Below, in pieces: positions 43,301 to 52,400 of a stretch of 64,000 bases of DNA. A program made the translations under genes and the position numbers. The notes below the pieces were generated by a model. The model saw nothing but the letters and a program-made list of their open reading frames with translations. It ran no database searches and had not been told where the DNA came from. Source of the DNA: Clostridia bacterium (GTDB taxonomy: Bacteria > Bacillota > Clostridia > Oscillospirales > CAG-382); assembly GCA_017429165.1 (NCBI GenBank), contig JAFRPL010000007.1, forward strand, positions 1-64,000, given 5' to 3'. Numbering within the stretch: the first letter of the stretch is position 1; each line of letters opens with the position of its first letter.

Positions 43301-43905
43301 AGCGCCCGCCGGGAGGCGGCCGCCACTCTTTCGCGCCAGAAAGGCAGCGCGCGGTATTTTGCGAGCACGGCGCAGACCGCGTCCTTAAAGCCGCGGAGCG
43401 AACGGTAATCGGCGAAATTGTCGCACAAAAGCAGCGTGCGCTTATCGTTTTCGGCGAGTTTTCTTTCTATGAACTTTTCGAGACAGGTATCGAGCAGTAT
43501 GGCGTTTTCGCAGGTATCGATGACGCGCACGCCGGGCGGGATGGAAAGCGCGCTGAAATTTTCGCGCACGATATCCAGGCAGAACGAATCCACCGTGGAT
43601 ATGCGCGCCGACGGTATGAGATACAAATTGCGCGCGACGCCCGTTTTGCCGGGGTTTTCGTTGACGTATTCCAAAAGCAGCGAATACAGTTTTGATCGAA
43701 GCGACGCCGCTGCCGAACGCAGGAACGTCACAACGAGTATTTGCGAAATATCGACGCCTTTTATAATACTTTCGAGTATGCGCTGAGTCAGCACGGTGGT
43801 CTTGCCGCTGCCCGCCCCCGCCGATACTATCAGCGTGCGTTCCGGCACAGTGATCGCCGCGAGCTGTCCCTCGTTGAACCCTGAAAGTCTGTCTTCTGCG
43901 GTCAC
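40384..43905 (-). CDS. addA: ATP-dependent helicase/nuclease subunit AddA
   Basis: This 1173-residue protein is the helicase-plus-nuclease subunit that works with AddB to resect double-strand breaks. Helicase motif I is SAGAGSGKTTVLTQ near residues 29-42. Motif II is in KEIYVDEYQDINPLQD near 410. The UvrD-type motifs IV-VI follow, for example HQSKGLEYPVVFV and YVALTRAMERLYV. The C-terminal RecB-type nuclease motif TVVDYKTDRVK is intact. I start at GTG 43905, which overlaps the addB stop (GTGA) and has GGAGGTG upstream. Confidence 0.94.
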   Translation of the reverse strand: MTAEDRLSGFNEGQLAAITVPERTLIVSAGAGSGKTTVLTQRILESIIKGVDISQILVVTFLRSAAASLRSKLYSLLLEYVNENPGKTGVARNLYLIPSARISTVDSFCLDIVRENFSALSIPPGVRVIDTCENAILLDTCLEKFIERKLAENDKRTLLLCDNFADYRSLRGFKDAVCAVLAKYRALPFWRERVAAASRRALDSAAAAEKGGFFACECGAEARALTVERMRSALKCAYSLHVSCDTYFSKESDFRKIDYTVEFIEEFVAVAEDGGSYADIASYLKSWAPPRNAVIKDEEFKELFNGEFKQIETAVKKSAALFSGTEEEAIEDHCRMAKIVEAFNGFVLEFEREYYESKKTRSALDFADFEQLALELLGSENADGTLYRTEFCETLRAGIKEIYVDEYQDINPLQDMIFRLISKENNRFMVGDVKQSIYRFRNSSVKIFMEYLKNFADLDEKASTGRVFLNENFRSRGPVLDFVNLLFEKLYTEQTAGFSYENEKLRFPKKKEPCVSAPVEVDLFTGENARVETEAEFVAAEIRSLVESGAYKYGDIAVIMRSTSSNGIVFRKAFDAAGIPYASDKKEDFLSFPEIQLALAVLRAVDDPLDDISLAASLRSPVFRFTAEDLYEIKRYYAYDSLYECLRHAAASYLRRSGKGHIYKANRKVKEVRRRPGAFLSHSQRQGERPGDETCKKCADALSMLLSLKRSGAECSGSRLIWLMYQKTGLVSLCSCEKGGEKRVSHLNSLYKFALDYEKTSFRGLSEFLRYLEISAGEGNFNPESEDDEKELVKILTIHQSKGLEYPVVFVSDTGKKFNDSDQNAGYLVSEHGDLTCCLVDGFVKKSPAAHELQKEKEKRSSRIDELFCLYVALTRAMERLYVTGVLESPKAKEFFACSKTVEWIYGVIGEMNHPCFVLNENPAPKRFAVGRDFSAADEEIPEPVFRRALEFGYPEPMSSTVPAKAAVSELRKGILEDDEYTRSISASECEKIPSFADAREDAALIGTSTHLFMQFADFENALANGVESELERLTSAKMITGDDAARVDKRALGVFFASPLCRRIMSSPQVVREKRFNIIEDSALLSGVAGEKVMIQGVIDCFFRNPDGTYTVVDYKTDRVKREDGEETLKERHSMQILYYCRAIERMTGVKVSRAVLWSFALGREVEVPYEG

Positions 43906-46900
43906 GGCTCGTTCACCTCCCCTATAAGGCTCTTGCCGCGCTTGACTCTGAAATCGTCCGAAAGGCGGCAAAAACTCTTATGGTCGCAGTACTTGCAGGC
44001 GTCACAGCCGCCTATCTTTTTGCCTTCGCGATCTTTGATGCCGGCGGAAGAGTGGAGCGGAGATACGTCCATTTTTCCTTTGACGATCAGCGCAGCGGTC
44101 TTTTTAAGGCAGTTTTCGGTCTTTTTGAGCAGCGCGCGGAATTCTTCGCCGCTCAGTGCGGACCTGCCGGAAGACGAAGCGTCAATGCCCGAAAAACGCA
44201 GGCTCTTTGCGATGGTTTCGTTAAGCGCCGCGTCGTCGGGCGCGTCTTCGTATTTTACCGCGCTTATCCTGGCGGGATAATATCCCACCGCGGCGGGCGC
44301 ATGAGGAGGATCGGAGTGCTGCTTCAGATACACGTCCATATACAGCATCAGCTGAAGGTCCAACCCGAGATCCAGCTTCTGCTTGCTGAATTTGCGGCTG
44401 CCGGTCTTGTAATCCACTATCCGCACGTACGTCACTCCGTCTTCCGTGCGCGTATCTATGCGGTCGGCGATACCCGAAAAATCCACGTTAAGCCCGCCTT
44501 CGGCGACAAAACGGTACCGCATAGGCTGTTCGAACGCCACGGGAGTAAAGTGCGATCTTTCGAGCTCGTCAGCCACGTTTTTGAAAAGCAGTTTCATAAC
44601 TTTTTTGAGCCGGCCGAGCGAATATACGAGCGATTCGGGCAGTTCGCCGCCGCCGTCGGAAAGAGACACGATATAGTCTTCGGTATAACGGTCGGCAAGA
44701 CGCGTGAGCTTGGCGTCGTCCAGCGGGCGGAGCGAAGCGTCGCCGACGTATTCCGAAACAAAAAGCTGCAGCAAACGGTGGACGAATATGCCCAGCTCCG
44801 GAGCGTCGAGCTTTGCTTCGGGCTTGGTCTTAAGTTTGAGTATTTCGTTTGCGAAATACGAAAACGGGCAATTGGAATAGCGCTCGAATCTGGTGGGCGA
44901 AACAGCCACCGAACCGTCGCTTATGTAATCGATGCTCGCGTTTTTGTCGCAGAGCGGGAACTCGCGCGCATTCCGCATATCGTCCAACCCCTTTTCGCGG
45001 AGCAGTTCGGCGGCGGATCCTTTCGCCATATGCGAACGTTCGCGCGCGGAAGCGGCGGAAAATACGAGCGTTTCGGGCGTTTCGCCGAAAGCGACGGTTT
45101 CCGCTTCCGGGCAGAGCCGCGCAAGGCGCATCGCGCCTATCGACGGGCGCTGCGAGCCGCCGGAGGAATATATGCACACGAGCTTTTCGCTCGCACTGCA
45201 GGAAGCGAGATAGAAGAACAGCTTTTCGTTGGCTATCTGGCGGTCGAAAGTATCTTCTATATAAATATCCTTTTCAGCCAGACGACGGACTTCGTCGCGG
45301 TCAAACACTCCGTTGACCGAAGGCGACGCCGGGAATTCGCCGTCGTTTGCTCCGAAAAGAATAACGGCGCGCGGGTTGTTCGCGCGGAAGACCGAAGCTC
45401 CGCCTATTATTACCGAATCGCACACCGCGGGCACCGCGCCCAGCGAATAGGTACCGAGCACCAGCTCGAGCCGTTTCTGCAGCACTGCGGGCGTCACTTC
45501 TCTTTCGCCGCAGGCGTCGTGGAGCTGTTCGAGCGCGCTTATAACGATATCCCAAAGCTGCGTGAGCCGCTGCGCGCCCGCGTCTTCGCCGCTTTCGCGC
45601 AATGCTTTCGCTTTGGCGCGGACCTGATCCGCGGCGTTCACCGATAAAAGCAAACCGTACAGCGCCTCGGCGCCGGACGCGTAAGTGCTGCATGAGCGCA
45701 GTTTTTCGTAAAAATCGCCGAGGACCGCCGATATCTTCCAGCGAGCGTTGTTTATGATCTCGAGCCGGCGCAGATTGTTCTTCGTATCGCGCGCGGAAAA
45801 GCCGTCCGGATTCATAAGCCACCGGACGTCGTTTATCCATTTTTTGCCTTTTATGTTCCAGGTCTGCGCATATCGCGTGACAAGCTCCGCTTCGGAAGGC
45901 GAGACCGGCATATAGCCGCTCTTTACGAGCTTTATCACCGACGAAGTCTGAAAATCGCCGGCTACGCATTCGAGCGCGGAAGTAAGAAATACCGAAAGCG
46001 GCTTGGCGAGCGTATCTTCTTTTGCAGAAAAGAAACACGGCACCGAATGTTTTTGAAGTACGGCGTCCAGCACCCCAAGGCAGCTTTCGGGCTTGCGCGC
46101 AATTATAACCATGTCGCGCCAGCGCATACCGCTCCTTGCAAACTCCATGGCGGCGTACGCCGCGGCCTCGGCCTCTTCAAAGACGGAGGCGCATTTGATA
46201 AAGCGGACGTCTCCGCATCCGCCGGCGAAAGCGGGCGCGCGGTCGTTCCAGAGATTTTGTTCTATGTAGGCAAGGCAGGGCGAAACGAAACGCCTGCCGC
46301 TCTGCATTACTATGTCTTCGTATTTTTTGTGCCGCGCCAGACGCGTATACGCGAGCGAGGGGTTGGTGAACATCTCGCTCCGGTCTTCGGCGTCATAACA
46401 TATCGCAACAAAAAGTTCGTCGCACTGCGCATAGATCTCGTCGAGCACGCGCTGCTGCTGCTCGGTGAACGAGTTGAACGAATCCACGAACACCGTCTTG
46501 CCTTTGAAAAACGGCATTCGCTTTAAATTCTGAGCGTACACCGTGAGCACGTCGCGTACGTCGCGCGCGTTTTCGCCGAACATGGAATCGTATTCGCCGA
46601 GAATGATATCCGTCTCGCGCGATTTGCTGCCCAGTCTGCCGGCGCCGACGCCGGAAAGGAGCTTGTGGTCTATGCCGTTTTCTTTGAGCACACGCGAAGT
46701 TTCGATCATCTTACGGATGAACGAATTTTCGCCGCACACGGGCGCGAATTCTTCGAGCTTGCCGCGCACATTTTCGAGCGCCGAAGCCATCAATAACGCC
46801 CTGCCGCCTTCGTCGGTATAGTTTTCCGCAAGCTCGCCGTATTCGCGGTAAGTCCTGTTGGGCAGGCGGTCGAACGTGAGCACCTCGGCGCACAGGTTGG

Positions 46901-47063
46901 CTTTTGCGCCGAACCGCACGCACACGTCTTTTTCGTATTCCATCGATTGCTGAACCGGGACGATGACGACGCACTGCGCGCTCATTTCTATCTTTTCGCC
47001 GAGCAGAGTCTTGATATATTCGCTTTTGCCGCTTCCGGCGCGGCCGATTATTCTGTGCAGCAC
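43902..47063 (-). CDS. addB: ATP-dependent nuclease subunit AddB
   Basis: This 1053-residue partner of AddA has a Walker A-like loop, GRAGSGKSEYIKT, at its N-terminus, as in AddB. The C-terminal iron-sulfur nuclease domain includes SNCPFSYFANEILKL, the nuclease strand RIVDYKTGSRKF and the final CDACKYCDHKSFC cysteine cluster. The reading frame extends upstream to 47096, but that part overlaps spoIIR and lacks an ATG of good context. GTG 47063 has the GGAGGT site 7 nt ahead and is preferred. Confidence 0.92.
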   Translation of the reverse strand: MLHRIIGRAGSGKSEYIKTLLGEKIEMSAQCVVIVPVQQSMEYEKDVCVRFGAKANLCAEVLTFDRLPNRTYREYGELAENYTDEGGRALLMASALENVRGKLEEFAPVCGENSFIRKMIETSRVLKENGIDHKLLSGVGAGRLGSKSRETDIILGEYDSMFGENARDVRDVLTVYAQNLKRMPFFKGKTVFVDSFNSFTEQQQRVLDEIYAQCDELFVAICYDAEDRSEMFTNPSLAYTRLARHKKYEDIVMQSGRRFVSPCLAYIEQNLWNDRAPAFAGGCGDVRFIKCASVFEEAEAAAYAAMEFARSGMRWRDMVIIARKPESCLGVLDAVLQKHSVPCFFSAKEDTLAKPLSVFLTSALECVAGDFQTSSVIKLVKSGYMPVSPSEAELVTRYAQTWNIKGKKWINDVRWLMNPDGFSARDTKNNLRRLEIINNARWKISAVLGDFYEKLRSCSTYASGAEALYGLLLSVNAADQVRAKAKALRESGEDAGAQRLTQLWDIVISALEQLHDACGEREVTPAVLQKRLELVLGTYSLGAVPAVCDSVIIGGASVFRANNPRAVILFGANDGEFPASPSVNGVFDRDEVRRLAEKDIYIEDTFDRQIANEKLFFYLASCSASEKLVCIYSSGGSQRPSIGAMRLARLCPEAETVAFGETPETLVFSAASARERSHMAKGSAAELLREKGLDDMRNAREFPLCDKNASIDYISDGSVAVSPTRFERYSNCPFSYFANEILKLKTKPEAKLDAPELGIFVHRLLQLFVSEYVGDASLRPLDDAKLTRLADRYTEDYIVSLSDGGGELPESLVYSLGRLKKVMKLLFKNVADELERSHFTPVAFEQPMRYRFVAEGGLNVDFSGIADRIDTRTEDGVTYVRIVDYKTGSRKFSKQKLDLGLDLQLMLYMDVYLKQHSDPPHAPAAVGYYPARISAVKYEDAPDDAALNETIAKSLRFSGIDASSSGRSALSGEEFRALLKKTENCLKKTAALIVKGKMDVSPLHSSAGIKDREGKKIGGCDACKYCDHKSFCRLSDDFRVKRGKSLIGEVNEP

Positions 47064-47082
47064 GTTTTTCACCTCCGCTTTA

Positions 47083-47673
47083 TCAATAAAATCCAAACCA
47101 TTCGAGCAGTTTTATCCTTATGCGCGTTCTGTTTGTCGGCTCCGCGTAACGCTCGCTTTCCGAACTGTCGCCGTCTCCGCCGGTATGCGAGCCGCCCAGG
47201 CACAGCGGCGGGAACAGCACGCACCACCAGTTTTGTCCTTCGCCTTTGCCTAAGATGACGCGCAACGAAAGATATCTGCCGGCCGGAAAAATGCGGCCGT
47301 CGTATTCGCGGGTGGGATATTCCTCTTCCCCGAATACCACGCGCGCTCCGTAATCCGCGCTGTACTCGGCAAGCACCCGTCCGGCGATCGCGAGCAGTTC
47401 CGGCTCCGACGCGCCGACTATACGCACCGCTTCGTCTATATCATCGCCCGCGAACAGCCCGTGTGAACCCGAGAGTATTGCGTCGCGCACGGCGAGCTTG
47501 AGAGACTGATCGGCTTCGTCGTCGGAATTCGCTATAACGCGGAGACGGATGACGCTGCGGTACAGTTTGCTTTCTTCAATGGGAACGAACGCCGCCGAGA
47601 CGAGCGTTATCATCACCGCCGCCGTCAGAGTGAGCGCGAACGCGACGGCGCGGGATCTGTTTTTGTTTTTCAC
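47083..47673 (-). CDS. spoIIR: Stage II sporulation protein R
   Basis: This 196-residue protein has an N-terminal signal/anchor helix (AFALTLTAAVMITLVSAAF) and the conserved SpoIIR body: RLRVIANSDDEADQSLKL near 45, then the end motif GQNWWCVLFPPLC near 155. In sporulating Bacillota, SpoIIR is made in the forespore and triggers SpoIIGA to process pro-sigma-E in the mother cell. The start has GAGGTG. It immediately precedes addB. This gene is the only direct sign in the window that the organism, or its ancestor, forms spores. Confidence 0.9.
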   Translation of the reverse strand: MKNKNRSRAVAFALTLTAAVMITLVSAAFVPIEESKLYRSVIRLRVIANSDDEADQSLKLAVRDAILSGSHGLFAGDDIDEAVRIVGASEPELLAIAGRVLAEYSADYGARVVFGEEEYPTREYDGRIFPAGRYLSLRVILGKGEGQNWWCVLFPPLCLGGSHTGGDGDSSESERYAEPTNRTRIRIKLLEWFGFY

Positions 47674-47738
47674 GTTTTATCACCTCGGGTGGATTATCGA
47701 CGGCGACAAACGGTTTTATACGCAAAAATGCCGTGAGT

Positions 47739-48566
47739 TTACACGACACTTTGCGCAAAGACTGCGTAAAAATCTTTTTTAAGCGCCGATTCGGCGTTTT
47801 TCGCGCTCGCCTCGTCGGCGAATATGCCGAAACAGCCGCTTCCGCTGCCCGTGAGCGAAACGCCCAGCGCTCCGCACGTCATAAGCGCGGCGCGGCACAG
47901 GACCGTCGACGGGAAGAGCGAGCCGCAGATATCGGTGAAATCGTTGTGCAAAGCTCGCGCGGCGGCGAACGGATCGCTGCGCATCAGCGCGTCTGCCATG
48001 GCGCCGCTTTGACGTATATAAAAGCTGTATTTATCCGATTCCGCGAACATACGCGCGGTGGAAGCGCCCTCCGCGGGAGCGCAGACGCAGTAATATAACG
48101 GCGTTTTGCATTCTATGCGGCGCATATTTTCGCCTTTGCCGGTGCATAGCGCGGTCCCTCCTTGAACGAGGAACGGGACGTCGGCGCCGAGCGTGAGCGC
48201 GATACGGCAAAGTCCGTCTTTGCCGAGCCGCGTGCCGTAAAGCGAATCCAGCGCGCGCAATACCGCCGCCGCGTCGGCGGAGCCGCCGCCGAAACCGCCG
48301 CAGACGGGGATGCGTTTTTCTATTTCGATCTCGGCGCCGCCCTTTATACCGGTGCTTTCAAAAAAGACGCGCGCGGCTTTATAAGCCAGATTGTTTTCAC
48401 CCGAAAGCGCCCCGCAAGATACGCTTATACCTGATCTTTTGCGAACGGCGACGTCGTCGCACAGCGAGACCGTCTGCATAACTGTTTCCAGCGAATGGTA
48501 ACCGTCGGGCAGTCTGCCGGTTATGCTGAGCGTAAGATTCAGTTTTGCGTATGCTTTTTCGGTCAT
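47739..48566 (-). CDS. ispE: 4-diphosphocytidyl-2-C-methyl-D-erythritol kinase
   Basis: This 275-residue GHMP kinase phosphorylates CDP-ME in the MEP isoprenoid pathway. The N-terminal KAYAKLNLTLSITGRLPDGYH and the ATP-binding PVCGGFGGGSADAAAVL near 95 are diagnostic. ADVPFLVQGG near 140 and the C-terminal SLTGSGSGCFGIF glycine loop complete the family set. The start sits in an ATGATG sequence overlapping the PHP-gene stop. I prefer the second ATG (48566) because AGGGA is then 6 nt away. Confidence 0.92.
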   Translation of the reverse strand: MTEKAYAKLNLTLSITGRLPDGYHSLETVMQTVSLCDDVAVRKRSGISVSCGALSGENNLAYKAARVFFESTGIKGGAEIEIEKRIPVCGGFGGGSADAAAVLRALDSLYGTRLGKDGLCRIALTLGADVPFLVQGGTALCTGKGENMRRIECKTPLYYCVCAPAEGASTARMFAESDKYSFYIRQSGAMADALMRSDPFAAARALHNDFTDICGSLFPSTVLCRAALMTCGALGVSLTGSGSGCFGIFADEASAKNAESALKKDFYAVFAQSVV

Positions 48567-49396
48567 CATATATCCCTGTAAACCGGCTTTCTTTCCCTGA
48601 ACGTGACTACGGACCTGAACCCGAGTTCCTTGAGCAGAAGACAGGTATCTTCGATATCCGCGGCGAGGTCGCACGCGTAATGCGCGTCCGAACCCACGGT
48701 AACGAGTTCGCCGCCGAGCTCGCGGTAGAATTTTATGAGGTCTGTGTGCGGAAAGGTGCAGCCGTCGTGCTGCCGCAGCCCCGAAGTGTTCACTTCGAGC
48801 GCAATGCCTTTGTGTATTATCTTTTTCAGCACCGGCTCGAACTGCTCGCGCCCTTTTCGGAACACGTCGATAACAGCTTCCCTTCCGTGGCGGTGGAAAT
48901 AGCGGTACGGGTAGGTTATATGCGCCAGAGTGTCGAATCCGCCCCAATCGGTAAGCTCGTTCATTTCGGCGAGATACAGTTCCCATGAATGCGCAAGCGT
49001 GGCGTCTGAAACCGCGGGGTATTCCATATCCGAAAAATCGGGGAAACCGCGCACGCAATGCACCGAACCGATTATGTAATCGTATTTGTATTCGTTCAGT
49101 ATGCTTAGAGTTTTGCTCATCTTGTGGCACGCCTGGGCGAGTTCCACTCCGTAGACGACTTCGGTCCTGCCCGAGTATTTCTCCTTGGCGGCGCAAATGT
49201 CGCGCCTTATGCCTTCGTTATCGAGCGGCGGAAAAATGTTGCCCATCGTCTGATCGATTTCAAGATGATCGGTCACGGCGATCGAGCCGAGCCCGAGTTC
49301 GACCGCGCGCGCGCAAAGCGAATCCACGGAGGCGCCGCGCGTTTTGTCGACGTCGCCGGAATACAGTGAATGACAGTGCGTTTCGTGTATCTGCAT
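48566..49396 (-). CDS. PHP-family phosphatase (HisJ-like histidinol-phosphatase)
   Basis: This 276-residue metal-dependent phosphoesterase has the PHP motifs: ETHCHSLYSGD at the N-terminus, VTDHLEID near 42, IIGSVHCV near 108, HITYPYRYF near 155 and TVGSDAHYACD near 235. Its size and sequence match the HisK/HisJ type, which dephosphorylates histidinol phosphate. No other his gene is in the window, so the substrate is not proven. It starts with AAAGGAG and ends overlapping ispE. Confidence 0.85.
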   Translation of the reverse strand: MQIHETHCHSLYSGDVDKTRGASVDSLCARAVELGLGSIAVTDHLEIDQTMGNIFPPLDNEGIRRDICAAKEKYSGRTEVVYGVELAQACHKMSKTLSILNEYKYDYIIGSVHCVRGFPDFSDMEYPAVSDATLAHSWELYLAEMNELTDWGGFDTLAHITYPYRYFHRHGREAVIDVFRKGREQFEPVLKKIIHKGIALEVNTSGLRQHDGCTFPHTDLIKFYRELGGELVTVGSDAHYACDLAADIEDTCLLLKELGFRSVVTFRERKPVYRDI

Positions 49397-49422
49397 AAAA
49401 ACGCTCTCCTTTAAGTTGTTTT

Positions 49423-52400
49423 TCAGAAAAACGAAAGCTGATCGCTTTCAGGCAGCGACCCGAGACAGCCTTTTTCCTGAAGCAGGTCGACGACGGATCT
49501 GCCCACTCCCGGGCAGACACGGAGCTCTTCCACGGTGGAAACTCCCGAACGCACCGCGTCGTATATACTTTGCGCCACCGAAAGCCCCAAACCGGAAATG
49601 GCTATGAACGGAAGCCGGATCCTGCCGTTTTCGGGTACGAACGACGAGGCCGAGGATTTGAGCACGTCTACCGGAAGAAAAGATATCCCGCGCGCGTACA
49701 TCTCGTTGACTATCTGAATACAGTCTGCGGTCGCTTCTTCTTTCTGCGAAAGATCGTTGCGCTTTTTGCATTCTTCGAGATACCGCATGAGCGAAGATTT
49801 GGGCTGCATGGCGATATCGTAATCGAACCCGTCGGGGCGCGCCGAAAAATACGTGGCGTAATATTCCACGGGCTTGAACACCTTGAACCACGCGAGCCGC
49901 AGCGCCGCCAAAACGTAGGCGGCGGCGTGCGCCTTGGGGAACATATACTTGATCTTGCGGCAGGAGGCGATATACCAGTCCGGCACTTCGTGTTCGTGCA
50001 TTTCGCGTTCGAATTCCTCCGAAACGCCTTTGCCCTTGCGCACCGATTCCATTATCTTGAACGCCGACGAGGGCTCGAGCCCTTTCTGCAGCAGAGTAAG
50101 CATTATGGAATCGCGCGTGCCTATGATGGTGTCGATGGTACAAGTGCCGTTTTTGATGAGCTCTTCGCCGTTGCCCAGCCAAATACCCGTGCCGTGCGAA
50201 AGTCCGGATATCTGCAGCAGGTCCGAAAAGTTCTTGGGCTTTGCCGTGAGCAGCATACCGCGCACGTACGGCGTGCCCATTTCGGGCAGTCCCAGCGTGC
50301 CGGTCTCGCACATTATCGATTCCGGCGTGACGCCGAGCGCCGCCGGCGACGTGAACAGCGAATAGACCGTCTTGTCGTTGAGCGGCACGTCGCGCACGTC
50401 TATTCCCGTGTAATCTTCAAGTATCTTATACATCGTGGGCACATCGTGGCCCAGCATATCGAGCTTGAGTATGGTGTCGTGCAGGAATTCGAACGCGAAA
50501 TGCGTGGTCACCACACCGCTGGATTCTTTTTCGGCGGGATGCTGCACCGGGGTGAAATCGTAAACTTCGTATTCCTTCGGCACGACTATTATGCCGCCGG
50601 GATGCTGGCCGGTGGTGCGCTTTACGCCCACGCAGCCCGAAGAAAGGCGGTTGATTTCGGCCTTGGAAAGCGATATCCCTTTATCTTCCAGATACTTTTT
50701 GACGTAGCCGTACGCGGTCTTGAACGCGATGGTGCCGACGGTTCCGGCGCGGAAGATGTTTTCCTTGCCGAACAGTGTTTCGGTGTACTTATGAGCGTCG
50801 GATTGCACGTTGCCCGAAAAGTTGAGGTCTATATCCGGCGCCTTGTCGCCCTTGAAGCCGAGGAACGTTTCGAACGGTATATCGTGGCCGTCGCAAATCA
50901 TCTTTGTCCCGCATTCGGGGCAGTTCGCGTCGTCAAGGTCGAATCCGCTGCCCACGCTGCCGTCGGTGAAGAATTCGCTGTAGCGGCAGTTGGGACATCT
51001 GCGGTGCGGCGGGAGCGGGTTGACTTCCGAAATATCGGCGAGCATGGCGACGACGGACGAGCCGACCGATCCGCGTGAGCCCACCAGATATCCCTTGCTT
51101 TCGGAATTGGCGACGAGCTTGCGCGCTATGATATACAAAACCGCGAAATGATGCTCGATTATGGCGCCCAGCTCGCGGTCGAGCCGTTTCTGCACTATTT
51201 CGGGCAGCGGATCGCCGTACAGGCGGCGCGCTTTTTCGTTGCAGCACTGCACAAGCTCTTCTTCGGCGCCTTCGATGGAAGGCGGATAAGTCCCCTTGGG
51301 TATGGGGCGTACTCCTTCTTCTATCATATCCGCCACTTTGTGCGTGTTGGTCACCACGACTTCGTATGCGCGGTCACCGAGATACGCGAATTCTTTGAGC
51401 ATCTCGTCGGTGGTCTTGAGATACATACCGGTGGTGCGGAAAGCGTCGGAATACTTCTGCCCGTTCTTGAGCAGCTGACGGTATATCTCGTCGTTCGGGT
51501 CCATAAAGTGAACGTCGCCCGTGGCGACGCACGGCTTTTTCTGCTTATCGGCGATTTCCAGAACACGCCTGTTCAGGCGGTGCAGGTCTTCCGCCGACGC
51601 GAGTTTGCCTTCGTCTATGAGGAAGCCGTTGTTGCCGTCGGGCATGATCTCGAAATAATCGTAAAAATCGGCGGCTTTCATTATATCGCCGTACGGGCGG
51701 TCTTCAAGCAGGAGCTGGAATATCTCGCCGGAAGCGCAGGCGGAGCCGACGACAAGCCCTTCGCGGTGCTGTTCGAGCACGGTCTTTGGTATGCGCGGAT
51801 AGCGGTAATAGTAATCAAGATACGAATACGACACGAGCTTATACAGCTTTTTGAGCCCGGTCTTGTTCTTTACGAGTATCGTGGCGTGGAAAGGCTTAAG
51901 GCGGCGCGGATCTGATTTTTCCGCCATTTCGTCGATCATCTGCCCCACGGATTCGACTCCGTCGGGTTTCATCTTGGCGACCATGCATTCAAATATGCGG
52001 GCGAGCATCTCGCAGTCGTCGGACGCGCGGTGATGGTTGAATTCGCCCAGCTTGAAATAGTCGCGCAGACTGTCGAGCCTGTGCCGTTTGAGTTCGGGAT
52101 TGAGATGGCGCGACACGGCGACCGTATCTATGTAAGGATTGTTGAATCTGATTTTGTTTTCTTCCGCAACGCGGCGGATGAAGCTGACGTCGAAATTGGC
52201 GTTGTGCGCCACCAGCACGGTGTCGCCGGCAAAATCCAGAAACGCCTGCACCGCGTCGCGCTGCGAAGGCGCTCCCTTCACCATTTCGTCGGTGATGCCG
52301 GTGAGATCGGTGATGTTTTCGGGGATATGCGTTCCGGGGTCGACGAAAGTATCGAACTTTTCGGCGACGATACCGCCGCGGTATTTTACGGCGCCTATTT

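Noticed and set aside
43906..43971. N-terminal extension of addA from ATG 43971
   Set aside because: It lies within addB and has no ribosome site; the GTG at 43905 has GGAGGTG and overlaps the addB stop.
43980..45647. 555-codon plus-strand frame opposite addB
   Set aside because: It is a shadow of addB, whose motifs are clear. Its composition (rich in Arg, His, Val) is typical of antisense frames in GC-rich coding DNA. The same applies to long frames at 11899-13365, 49570-51078, 52030-53403 and 54800-55891.
48567..49196. N-terminal extension of the ispE frame
   Set aside because: It overlaps the PHP phosphatase gene completely, and IspE family length and motifs begin at 48566.
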